The position numbers and the translations under genes were made by a program. From an uncultured bacterium (GTDB lineage: Bacteria; UBP6; UBA1177; JAKLFG01): 6,562 bases of DNA. Positions 1 to 6,562 of the stretch are shown piece by piece. The DNA is taken from NCBI GenBank assembly GCA_938048925.1, contig CALITV010000173.1:1-6562 (forward strand), written 5' to 3'. Under the pieces are notes generated by a model. That model ran no database searches, had not been told where the DNA came from, and was given only the letters and a program-made list of their open reading frames with translations. Within the stretch, counting starts at the first letter, position 1. Each line of letters begins with the position of its first letter.

Positions 1-1268
1 ATGAGGGGAAAGTAAACGGTCGGCGGATGATAGCCACGATCTATGAGCGCTTTGGCGACATCCATCGTCGTGACATGGTTCGGCAAATTCGTATCGTCAA
101 ACACCACCTCGTGCAGGGTGTCGTTCGCATACTTGAGATGATAGGTGTCACGAAGTTTCGCTTTGATATAGTTCGCGTTGAGGACCGCCTGCTCGGCGAC
201 TTTGGCAATGTGTTCGCGGCCGAGTTCGAGGAGATAGACGTAGGCGCGAAGCATGATACCGACATTACCGTAGAAAGATCGGACCCGTCCCATCGTCTCC
301 GCCGGCGTCACGAATTCGTAGCGATCGCCGTTCTTGCGCACGAAAGGGGTCGGCAGGAAGTCCACGAGATGCTGCGCCACGCCGACCGGACCGGAACCGG
401 GACCGCCGCCGCCGTGCGGCGTCGAGAAGGTCTTATGGAGGTTGAAGTGCATGACATCAATGCCCATGTCGCCGGGGCGTGCGATACCAAGGATCGCATT
501 CAAGTTCGCGCCGTCGCCATAGACGAGAGCCCCCGCCTCGTGGCACGCCGCCGTGATGGCACAAATATCGGTCTCGAAGACACCGAGCGTATTCGGATTG
601 GTGAGCATGAGCGCCGCCACCTCCTCGGTAAGCATCCCTTTGAGGCAGTCGAGGCACACCTTACCATCGGGGCCCGATTCGAGGACGACCGCCTCGAACC
701 CGTTCACCGAGCAGGACGCCGGGTTGGTCCCATGCGCCGAGTCGGGGATGATAACCTTCTTACGCTTGAAGTCGCCCTTCTTCTGGAAGTATTTGCGGAT
801 CACCCCGAGACCGGTGTATTCGCCGTGAGCGCCGGCAGCGGGGTTGAGCGTCACCGCCGCAAAACCGCTCACCTCGGCGAGCATTTTCTGCAACTCGTAC
901 ATCATGCGAAGTGTCCCCTGCGCATGGGTAACCGGCGTTTCGGGATGAAGGTCGGTGAATGCGGCAAGGCGCGCCAGTTTTTCGTTTATCTTGGGATTAT
1001 ACTTCATCGTGCAGGAACCGAGCGGATAGAAGGTGTGGTCAATACTGAAGTTGTAGGTCGAAAGGCGCGTGTAGTGGCGCACCACATCTACCTCCGAAAG
1101 TTCGGGAAGCGGCAGGTGATCACGCCGCAAATCGGCGGGGATATTTTGCTCTACACCGGTAAGATCCTCTTCAGGGAGCGAATAGGCGATCCGCCCGGGA
1201 CGGCTCCGTTCGAAGATGATGTCTTCACGGAACTTGATGTCGCTGATACTGTTCGAGGTGGCTATCAT
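1..1268 (-). CDS. gcvPB: Glycine dehydrogenase (decarboxylating) subunit 2, P-protein beta (GcvPB), 3' end cut off by the window
   Basis: This is the catalytic half of the split P-protein. With GcvPA it uses pyridoxal phosphate to decarboxylate glycine and load the aminomethyl group onto lipoyl-GcvH in the cytoplasm. I translated 422 codons by hand; the frame is open to the left edge and no stop is visible. Family hallmarks are YPLGSCTMKYNPK (residues 81-93), DSAHGTNPAS (176-185) and NLHKTFSTPHGGGGPG (from 276), in which Lys279 is the expected Schiff-base lysine for PLP. Family members are usually a little under 500 residues, so roughly 50-80 C-terminal residues lie outside. The ATG follows the gcvPA stop after a single base, and its AGGAGG ribosome site sits inside the last gcvPA codons, so translational coupling is likely and equal P subunit synthesis would follow. 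The identity is very secure; only the 3' end is unknown. Confidence 0.97.
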   Translation of the reverse strand, partial: MIATSNSISDIKFREDIIFERSRPGRIAYSLPEEDLTGVEQNIPADLRRDHLPLPELSEVDVVRHYTRLSTYNFSIDHTFYPLGSCTMKYNPKINEKLARLAAFTDLHPETPVTHAQGTLRMMYELQKMLAEVSGFAAVTLNPAAGAHGEYTGLGVIRKYFQKKGDFKRKKVIIPDSAHGTNPASCSVNGFEAVVLESGPDGKVCLDCLKGMLTEEVAALMLTNPNTLGVFETDICAITAACHEAGALVYGDGANLNAILGIARPGDMGIDVMHFNLHKTFSTPHGGGGPGSGPVGVAQHLVDFLPTPFVRKNGDRYEFVTPAETMGRVRSFYGNVGIMLRAYVYLLELGREHIAKVAEQAVLNANYIKAKLRDTYHLKYANDTLHEVVFDDTNLPNHVTTMDVAKALIDRGYHPPTVYFPL

Positions 1269-1269
1269 G

Positions 1270-2622
1270 TTAACCTCCTATCACCTTCGCAAGCGTTTTA
1301 GCGAAGAGTTCGATATCGTGCGGCGTGTGAAGTTCTGTCACCGCGGTGACGAGCACATTGTCGAGTGCCGGATAGTAGCGCGACGCCGGAACACCAGCGA
1401 GCACCCCTTCGGACGCCATCCTCTCGGCGACCGTCTCGGCCTTTTGGGGAAGCAGTATGGCAAGTTCGTTGTAACCGGGGCCGCTGAAGGCGGGGCGCGC
1501 TTTGGTCGCACTCAGCGCCTTCACCAACAGGCCGCGCCGTTTGAGATTCATAAGCGCCACATTCCGGAGCCCCTCTTTCCCCATCGCGGCGAGATACATC
1601 GAGACGGCAAGTGCCATGAGCCCTTGATTGGTGCAGATGTTCGAGGTCGCCTTCTCGCGCTTGATGTGCTGTTCGCGTGCCGAGAGAGTGAGCACGAAAC
1701 ACTCACTCCCCTCACGGTCAACCGTTTTGCCAACGAGCCGACCGGGCATCTTGCGGACATGCTCGTTCTTGGTTGCAAAAAGACCGACGCCGGGGCCCCC
1801 GAAGTTGAGCGGCAGTCCAAGCGGCTGCCCCTCACCGACCGCCACATCGGCGCCGATGGCGCCGGGAGGGGTAATGATGCCGAGCGCTGTCGTTTCGATA
1901 ACGACCGGGATAAGCCATGCCTCGACCGCTTTCGCCGCCGCCGCCACCGCCGACAGATTTTCGATCACGCCAAACCAGTTCGGATACTGGAAGAGCACCG
2001 CCGCCGTATCGGGCGTTATCTTGGCGAGTTCGCGTTCGGCGATCCGCCCTGTCTGCGGATCGGGTTCCATGAGGACTATCTCCCCCCGGAAGCCGGCGAG
2101 ATAGGTCTGCACCGTCTCGCGGTAGTGCGGATGGAGTGAGGTCGCCATGACGATGCGGGTGCGCTTCTTGCGGTCGTTGCGGAGCACCATCATCACCGCT
2201 TCGGCCGCCGCTGTGGCTCCATCGTACATCGAGGCATTCGAGACATCCATGCCAAACAGATCGGCAACCATCGTCTGGTATTCGAAGATGGCGCGCAAGG
2301 TTCCCTGACTTGCCTCGGGCTGATAGGGGGTGTATGCGGTGTAAAACTCGCTCCGGAGAAGCATCTGGTCAATAAACGCGGGGCTGTAGTGCCGGTAACA
2401 GCCGCCGCCGAGAAACGACCGCATCGCCGCGCCTGAGTTTCGTTCTCCCAGCATTCGGAGATGGCTCTCTATCTCCATCTCGCTCATTGCGGGCGGCAGG
2501 TTCGGCGGTTCTTTGAGCAGGACCTCGTTCGGAATGCAGGAAAAAAGGTCGCGGACCGAGACGACGCCGATTGCGTCGAGCATCTCTTTCACCTCGGCCG
2601 GAGTGTTCGGAAGGTAACGCAT
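1270..2622 (-). CDS. gcvPA: Glycine dehydrogenase (decarboxylating) subunit 1, P-protein alpha (GcvPA)
   Basis: This is the alpha subunit of the split P-protein, the partner of GcvPB in the glycine decarboxylase of the glycine cleavage system. The protein has 450 residues, the normal family length. It corresponds to the N-terminal half of the fused P-protein, which has a PLP-transferase fold but lacks the PLP lysine. Recognisable blocks are RYLPNTP at the N-terminus, FLGGGCYRHYSPA (70-82), the FYTAYTPYQPEASQGTLRA stretch (93-111), MYDGATA (132-138), NFGGPGVGLFA (274-284) and REQHIKREKATSNICTNQ (318-335). The ATG at 2622 is preceded by AAGGAGG with 7-base spacing and gives the conserved N-terminus. 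It is the third gene of the operon but is separated from gcvH by 75 bases containing an intrinsic terminator, so its expression probably depends on read-through or an unseen internal promoter. It is nearly fused to gcvPB downstream. No truncation or missing hallmark was seen. Confidence 0.97.
   Translation of the reverse strand: MRYLPNTPAEVKEMLDAIGVVSVRDLFSCIPNEVLLKEPPNLPPAMSEMEIESHLRMLGERNSGAAMRSFLGGGCYRHYSPAFIDQMLLRSEFYTAYTPYQPEASQGTLRAIFEYQTMVADLFGMDVSNASMYDGATAAAEAVMMVLRNDRKKRTRIVMATSLHPHYRETVQTYLAGFRGEIVLMEPDPQTGRIAERELAKITPDTAAVLFQYPNWFGVIENLSAVAAAAKAVEAWLIPVVIETTALGIITPPGAIGADVAVGEGQPLGLPLNFGGPGVGLFATKNEHVRKMPGRLVGKTVDREGSECFVLTLSAREQHIKREKATSNICTNQGLMALAVSMYLAAMGKEGLRNVALMNLKRRGLLVKALSATKARPAFSGPGYNELAILLPQKAETVAERMASEGVLAGVPASRYYPALDNVLVTAVTELHTPHDIELFAKTLAKVIGG
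1274..1279 (-). promoter_or_regulatory. Shine-Dalgarno site of gcvPB inside the end of gcvPA
   Basis: AGGAGG is formed by the last codons of gcvPA (Ile-Gly-Gly) and lies five bases before the gcvPB ATG, with the TAA stop in between. The arrangement favours coupled translation of the two P subunits. Confidence 0.8.
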
Positions 2623-2629
2623 GGAAGAG

Positions 2630-2636
2630 CCTCCTT
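2630..2636 (-). promoter_or_regulatory. Shine-Dalgarno site of gcvPA, placed just after the intra-operon terminator
   Basis: AAGGAGG lies 7 bases before the gcvPA ATG. Only six bases separate it from the end of the T-tract of the upstream terminator, so little room remains for a separate promoter between terminator and gene. Confidence 0.8.
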
Positions 2637-2642
2637 CAAGGG

Positions 2643-2671
2643 AAAAAAGAGGGGAGAGCCGTGCCCTCCCC
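2643..2671 (-). terminator. Intrinsic terminator or attenuator between gcvH and gcvPA
   Basis: Read on the minus strand, the stem is GGGGAGGGC pairing with GCTCTCCCC, nine pairs including one G-U, with a three-base ACG loop (2671-2651). It is followed by TC and then six T (2648-2643). This is the full layout of a Rho-independent terminator. It lies 27 bases after the gcvH stop codon and 20 bases before the gcvPA start. The sequence shows the structure; partial termination is inferred, because gcvPA and gcvPB must still be made. Confidence 0.8.
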
Positions 2672-2697
2672 CGATCATACGCCGCGCTGGGCCGACA

Positions 2698-3099
2698 TCA
2701 GTCGCCCAGATCCGCGAGAAACTTCTCGTAGGCCGCCGCATCCATGAGCGCCTTGAAGTCGGCGTCCGAGTCGGCCTTTATTTCGTAGAGCCATCCGTCG
2801 CCGTAACAATCACCGTTGAGCGTTTCTGGCGCGTCGTTGAGTACCGCGCCGTTCTCGGCAATTACCACACCGGCGACCGGGTTGAAGACATCCTCGGATG
2901 ACTTGACCGTCTCGACGGTGCAGATGCTCTCGTCCTTGGCGAAGGTGCTGTCAACCTCGGGCAGGCTCACATAGGTGACATCGCCGATATGTTTCGCCGC
3001 ATAATCGCTGATGCCGACACGGTACTTGTTCGCACCGAGGCTTTTAACCCACTCGTGGGTCTTGCTGTAACGAAGATCTTTGGGGACCAGATACGACAT
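2698..3099 (-). CDS. gcvH: Glycine cleavage system H protein (GcvH)
   Basis: This is the small lipoyl carrier of the glycine cleavage system. Its lipoyl-lysine arm moves the aminomethyl group from P-protein to T-protein and is reoxidised by L-protein. It has 133 residues, typical of the family. The lipoylation motif is ETVKSSEDVFNPVAG (63-77) with Lys66 as the modified residue. The N-terminal pattern YSKTHEWVK (11-19), the GISDYAAKHIGD segment (29-40) and the C-terminal GDGWLYEIK (100-108) are also standard. The ATG at 3099 has AAGGAGG five bases upstream and begins 28 bases after the gcvT stop, so both sit on one transcript. The lipoylation enzymes are not in the window. H proteins also serve as lipoate donors or intermediates in some bacteria, which could be one reason for the terminator directly downstream. 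Confidence 0.98.
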   Translation of the reverse strand: MSYLVPKDLRYSKTHEWVKSLGANKYRVGISDYAAKHIGDVTYVSLPEVDSTFAKDESICTVETVKSSEDVFNPVAGVVIAENGAVLNDAPETLNGDCYGDGWLYEIKADSDADFKALMDAAAYEKFLADLGD

Positions 3100-3127
3100 G
3101 ACAACCTCCTTGTTGCTCCGTCAGTTA

Positions 3128-4237
3128 TCAAAGGAATACCGACATCTTCTTGCGCGAAGTTCCTTTCCACAGAGGATTTTCCCCGATCATCGCGGCGAAC
3201 TCCTCCCCCTTGTCGTTGCGCAAGGTCACAACATCGCCGACCGCGAACGGACGCGTCGTTCTAACAAATCCAGCCGGTTTCTTTCCGAGCGAAACGGCAA
3301 GCACATCGCTCACCACCTCGCCGCACTCTCGGGCATCTATGATGACCTTTGCATGGGCTCCCGGCTTACGCCTCCCCTCGGCAATGAAGGGATAGACGAA
3401 GTAGGAACCTTTCTTTTCTTCGAGTGCCCGCTTCCCGATGAACTCGTGGTCGTAACTGATGGCGAACTCCCACGGGGTGCCGACCGCCGGGATATCGGGG
3501 CGTATTTCGTGCCCGTGGAGCGGGAGCCCCGCCTCGAGCCGCAGGGTATCGCGCGCACCGAGCCCTGCCGGCGTAATGCCGAACGCGGCACCCGCTTCCA
3601 CAAGGGTGTCCCAGAGTGCTTTCGTCTTCTCGATGGGGCAGTATATCTCAAAGCCGACCTCACCGGTATAGCCGGTGCGCGAAAGCAGGCACTTCACGCC
3701 GCCGATCGTGACCTCGGGGATAAAGCGGAAAAACTTGAGGTCGGCGATTGCCTGAGCACCGATGAGATGGGCGATCACCTTCGGTGCGCTCGGCCCCTGC
3801 AGATCGAGTTTGCCGGTAGCGGCACCGATGTTTTCTATGGTGACATCGCCGGTCGCATGCTGTTTGAGCCACTCATAGTCGCCTTCCTGTGTGCCGGCGT
3901 TCACGACGAGCATCCAGCGGTCGGCGGCGAAGCGATAGACGATACAGTCGTCCACCACGCCGCCCTGCTCGTTGAGCATGAAGTTGTACATCGCCTGCCC
4001 GTCACTCATTGTGGCAACAGCATTGGTAAGCAAACGGTCCCAGAAGGCACGAGAGTCTTTCCCGGTGACGATAAATTCTCCCATGTGACAGATGTCGAAC
4101 AGCCCGCACGCCTCACGGACTGCACTATGCTCCTTTATCTGACCCGTCGGGTACCAGAGCGGCATGTTCCATCCACCGAATTCCCCCATCGTTGCGCCGA
4201 GTGACCGGTGAGTCTCGAAAAGCGGGGTCTTGTTCAT
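3128..4237 (-). CDS. gcvT: Aminomethyltransferase, glycine cleavage system T protein (GcvT)
   Basis: GcvT releases ammonia from the aminomethyl-lipoyl arm of GcvH and transfers the one-carbon unit to tetrahydrofolate, giving 5,10-methylene-THF in the cytoplasm. The 369-residue length is normal. The folate-binding GCV_T domain spans about residues 5-260 and the C-terminal beta-barrel domain about 280-365. Visible signatures are GEFGGWNMPLWYP (18-30), GGVVDDCIVYR (92-102), which contains the conserved aspartate pair of the active site (96 and 97), RTGYTGEVGFE near residue 190, and GLGARDTLRLEAGLPLHGHE before the linker. The ATG at 4237 is preceded by AAGGAGA with 7-base spacing. It is the first gene of the operon, with a promoter about 40 bases upstream. 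The aspartate pair and glycine-rich motifs argue for a true T protein rather than YgfZ or a dimethylglycine dehydrogenase-like paralogue. Confidence 0.97.
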   Translation of the reverse strand: MNKTPLFETHRSLGATMGEFGGWNMPLWYPTGQIKEHSAVREACGLFDICHMGEFIVTGKDSRAFWDRLLTNAVATMSDGQAMYNFMLNEQGGVVDDCIVYRFAADRWMLVVNAGTQEGDYEWLKQHATGDVTIENIGAATGKLDLQGPSAPKVIAHLIGAQAIADLKFFRFIPEVTIGGVKCLLSRTGYTGEVGFEIYCPIEKTKALWDTLVEAGAAFGITPAGLGARDTLRLEAGLPLHGHEIRPDIPAVGTPWEFAISYDHEFIGKRALEEKKGSYFVYPFIAEGRRKPGAHAKVIIDARECGEVVSDVLAVSLGKKPAGFVRTTRPFAVGDVVTLRNDKGEEFAAMIGENPLWKGTSRKKMSVFL

Positions 4238-4277
4238 AACTCGTTCTCCTTACAATCGCCCGTCGGTTCCGAAGCGG

Positions 4278-4306
4278 TTTATAGTAACCACATCACCGTT
4301 TGGCAA
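4278..4306 (-). promoter_or_regulatory. Predicted sigma70-type promoter of the gcv operon
   Basis: On the minus strand, TTGCCA (4306-4301) and TATAAA (4283-4278) are separated by exactly 17 bases, close to the consensus TTGACA-17-TATAAT. Transcription would start near 4271, leaving a leader of only about 34 bases before the gcvT ATG. Such a leader has no space for a glycine riboswitch aptamer. The promoter lies 19 bases beyond the stop codon of the preceding gene, and that gene shows no convincing terminator of its own. Confidence 0.65.
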
Positions 4307-4325
4307 GAAAAACGGGAGAGACTGT

Positions 4326-5171
4326 TTATTTAACGACCTCGTGGTACCAGAGGGTATTATCGGGGCCGATCGCTTGCTCAAATGCCGCCTTCCCATAGTG
4401 CACCGACTTTCCCGAATACCCATAATCGCAGTATTTCGTGTATCCCCCCTGATAGACTTGGCTCCACTGACCTGCAGGGTCGTTGGCAAAATAGCCCGTT
4501 GCATCGTAGCCGACCGTCACAACGACATGGCCGTATTGGGTAAAATAGCCGTGAACGATAACCGGTTTTCCCTTGTCGAGCAGTGCCTTCAGACCAGCAA
4601 ACGAACCAGTGGTATGCGGGACAAGTGATACACCGAGTCCCGCCTGCGCCGCATAGTAGTTGAACACCTCGGCAAGCCCACTGGGAGATTGCGCATGGTC
4701 TTTCCCCCAGTAAGCGGTTATCGTATCGGGAGTACCGTTCCAGCCATAATATCGGAGCACCATCGCAACACTTGTATTCTGACACGATGATTCGGGGTAA
4801 AGTGAATTCTCATACTGGCAGAAATAGGGAACATCGAGCGGATTGTCGGGCGATGCTGCCGTTATGGTAATGGTGACCGAACCGGCCACACTGCAACCGG
4901 ACCCGGTCGCCGTCACCGTTACGACACGCCCCACCCCCGGCGTATTGAAGGTATAGTCGTGCGTGAAAGAACCGCTGGTCGTTTGCACCGATCCCATCGG
5001 CCACTGACCATCCGCCACGAACGACACGGTTGCTGGGAAACAGGTGGTCGCTCCTGCAAAGTGAACCGGTGAACCGGCGGGATGTGACGAATTGTTCGCC
5101 GGACTCGTAATCGTGAGTGTATAAACGGTCGTATCGGTGTCTGGCGCCTCCATGTCATCACTGGTAGTCAT
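4326..5171 (-). CDS. C39-like (Peptidase_C39_2 type) cysteine peptidase domain with N-terminal Ig-like segment; separated from its signal peptide by a frameshift
   Basis: From the ATG at 5171 this gives 281 residues; the frame is open without a start as far as the G9 tract (5273). An acidic, Ser/Thr-rich linker is followed by a Val/Thr-rich beta-sandwich segment of about 90 residues (about 5120-4860). That segment holds two cysteines, TTC and SGC, which could form a disulfide, suggesting an Ig-like domain. The C-terminal half begins LDVPYFCQYEN and shows a C39-like papain-fold plan. The likely nucleophile is Cys in SSCQNTSVAMVL, the oxyanion glutamine is in FCQYEN, the histidine is in QYGHVVVTVGYD and the aspartate is in FANDPAG. 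The usual CGPTS around the cysteine is CQNTS here. In the family such domains are secreted peptidases or amidase-like hydrolases, but the substrate here is unknown. The upstream signal peptide, in another frame, implies export. The ATG overlaps the stop of the upstream frame as ATGA. Domain assignment is by motif only. Confidence 0.8.
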   Translation of the reverse strand: MTTSDDMEAPDTDTTVYTLTITSPANNSSHPAGSPVHFAGATTCFPATVSFVADGQWPMGSVQTTSGSFTHDYTFNTPGVGRVVTVTATGSGCSVAGSVTITITAASPDNPLDVPYFCQYENSLYPESSCQNTSVAMVLRYYGWNGTPDTITAYWGKDHAQSPSGLAEVFNYYAAQAGLGVSLVPHTTGSFAGLKALLDKGKPVIVHGYFTQYGHVVVTVGYDATGYFANDPAGQWSQVYQGGYTKYCDYGYSGKSVHYGKAAFEQAIGPDNTLWYHEVVK

Positions 5172-5503
5172 GTCGTTCTCGGACAAAGAGAGGTCGCTGG
5201 TTTCTTCCCCCTCCTTGGCGAGGTTTTCCGCTTCGTGATTCGATATCCCGTTATCGTCATCGAACCCCCCCCCTCATCTTCTTCGACCCCAGCTACCGAT
5301 TCCTGATCGCCAGCATCAGCATCGTTAGAAACAGTATCATCGGAGATCCCTTCATCGGTAGCGCCGTCCTCTCCGTCAGGTATCGCCTCCGTGGGCGTAT
5401 CGTCAGAGGAAAAGTGTTCATCGACGTCGTCTTCCCGTTTTTTCTCGGAAGAACAAGCAAAGGCGACGATCAACACTCCGCAGAAAAAAAGATTGCGCAT
5501 CAT
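5168..5503 (-). CDS. N-terminal part of the C39-like protein: lipoprotein-type signal peptide and acidic linker, ending after a G9 tract
   Basis: Read as written this is a 111-residue product. The ATG at 5503 has AAGGAGG six bases upstream, and a second ATG follows directly. The N-terminus MMRNLFFCGVLIVAFACSS has a short hydrophobic core ending in AFAC, a relaxed lipobox with Cys17 as the lipid-anchored residue, so export and anchoring are likely. About 60 strongly acidic residues (many Asp, Glu, Ser) follow, as in linkers that space a domain from the membrane. After the G9 tract at 5273-5265 the frame abruptly yields a basic tail (KRKTSPRRGKK) and stops at 5168, while the other frame continues acidic into the peptidase. 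With 10 or 7 G the two parts would form one lipoprotein of about 392 residues (5503-4326). I therefore regard this as the 5' part of one gene rather than an independent protein. Confidence 0.7.
   Translation of the reverse strand: MMRNLFFCGVLIVAFACSSEKKREDDVDEHFSSDDTPTEAIPDGEDGATDEGISDDTVSNDADAGDQESVAGVEEDEGGGSMTITGYRITKRKTSPRRGKKPATSLCPRTT
5265..5273 (-). repeat. Homopolymeric G9 tract at the frame break
   Basis: Nine consecutive C on the plus strand give nine G in the coding strand, between codons for an acidic run (EEDE) and, in the peptidase frame, FDDDNG. Gaining one base or losing two joins the signal-peptide frame to the peptidase frame. Losing one base gives an immediate TGA a few codons later. 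Such a tract is prone to slippage during replication, transcription, translation or sequencing. Confidence 0.95.
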
Positions 5504-5509
5504 GGCGCA

Positions 5510-5516
5510 CCTCCTT
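5510..5516 (-). promoter_or_regulatory. Shine-Dalgarno site that sets the start of the C39-like lipoprotein
   Basis: AAGGAGG lies six bases before the ATG ATG pair at 5503-5498. It rules out the longer open frame reaching to 5650, which would start inside the groEL terminator region, and puts the hydrophobic signal sequence at the N-terminus. Confidence 0.8.
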
Positions 5517-5531
5517 GTCGCACAACTCTTA

Positions 5532-5559
5532 GCCATACCGTTTCCGGAACAAAAAACAA
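5532..5559 (-). promoter_or_regulatory. Weak candidate promoter of the C39-like lipoprotein gene
   Basis: TTGTTT (5559-5554) and TATGGC (5537-5532) are 16 bases apart on the minus strand. They sit between the groEL terminator and the ribosome site, where a promoter is needed. The -10 match is poor, so the exact boxes are uncertain. Confidence 0.3.
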
Positions 5560-5600
5560 GGGCTTTCTTGATCGCCACCTCTCTGACTGAGTCGCCTGCT

Positions 5601-5630
5601 AAAAAAACGGCCCCTCGCGCGAGGGGCCGT
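5601..5630 (-). terminator. Intrinsic terminator of groEL
   Basis: A perfect ten-pair stem, ACGGCCCCTC with GAGGGGCCGT, has a GCGC loop (5630-5607). On the minus strand the stem runs into seven T (5607-5601, the first overlapping the stem base). It starts 23 bases after the groEL stop codon. The plus strand has A-rich flanks on both sides, so the terminator works in the minus direction only. Confidence 0.93.
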
Positions 5631-5653
5631 AGAAAAAAGGAGGCTAACAAGGA

Positions 5654-6562
<909 letters not shown>

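Noticed and set aside
27..1301. A 424-codon plus-strand open frame opposite gcvPB
   Set aside because: It is the antisense shadow of gcvPB, whose minus-strand translation matches family motifs throughout. The plus-strand product is Arg, His and Val rich with no recognisable domain and no ribosome site.
1216..2139. A 307-codon plus-strand open frame opposite gcvPA
   Set aside because: It is an antisense shadow of a certain gene, caused by GC-rich third positions. The product has a low-complexity His/Arg composition.
3080..4204. A 374-codon plus-strand open frame opposite gcvT
   Set aside because: It mirrors gcvT almost exactly and has no domain of its own, so it is an antisense shadow.
4238..4325. 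Glycine riboswitch upstream of gcvT
   Set aside because: The intergenic gap is 88 bases and already holds a promoter and a ribosome site. No aptamer-like stems are visible, and a tandem aptamer would not fit.
4296..4328. Terminator for the C39-like gene after its stop codon
   Set aside because: The only hairpin has AT-containing six-base arms and no T-tract after it on the minus strand, so it does not qualify as an intrinsic terminator.
5504..5650. Extension of the lipoprotein frame upstream to 5650
   Set aside because: That start would lie upstream of the groEL terminator hairpin and would bury the signal peptide 50 residues inside the protein. The AAGGAGG at 5516-5510 fixes the ATG at 5503.

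Overview
The window reads almost entirely on the minus strand and looks like chromosomal DNA from a GC-moderate to GC-rich (by eye somewhat under 60% GC) free-living bacterium. Cell-envelope lipoprotein logic (an N-terminal lipoprotein-type signal followed by an acidic linker) and a glycine decarboxylase P-protein split into two subunits fit a Gram-negative lineage outside the Gamma-proteobacteria, such as a deltaproteobacterium-like or candidate-phylum bacterium. The sequence does not allow a firmer assignment.

Layout in the direction of transcription, from the right edge to the left. (1) 6562-5654: the C-terminal 302 residues of the chaperonin GroEL, closed by a near-perfect intrinsic terminator at 5630-5601. 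(2) 5503-4326: a secreted, probably lipid-anchored protein with an acidic linker, an Ig-like segment and a C39-type papain-like cysteine peptidase domain. Its reading frame is broken at a run of nine G (5273-5265), so the signal peptide and the peptidase lie in different frames. (3) 4306-4278: a good sigma70-type promoter. It is followed by the glycine cleavage operon gcvT (4237-3128), gcvH (3099-2698), gcvPA (2622-1270) and gcvPB (1268 to beyond the left edge). Each gcv gene has a strong Shine-Dalgarno sequence.

The gcv genes encode three of the four components of the glycine cleavage system. GcvPA and GcvPB form the PLP-dependent decarboxylase, GcvH carries the aminomethyl group on lipoyl-lysine, and GcvT passes the C1 unit to tetrahydrofolate. 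The fourth component, the L-protein (dihydrolipoamide dehydrogenase), is not in the window.

The two most notable observations are not ordinary genes. One is the G9 tract, which separates the export signal of the C39-like protein from its catalytic domain; it could be a phase-variation switch, a recoding site, a decaying gene or a sequencing error. The other is a well-formed intrinsic terminator inside the gcv operon between gcvH and gcvPA, which could make T and H proteins more abundant than P protein. No RNA genes, insertion sequences or CRISPR arrays were seen, and the long plus-strand open frames are antisense shadows of the gcv genes.
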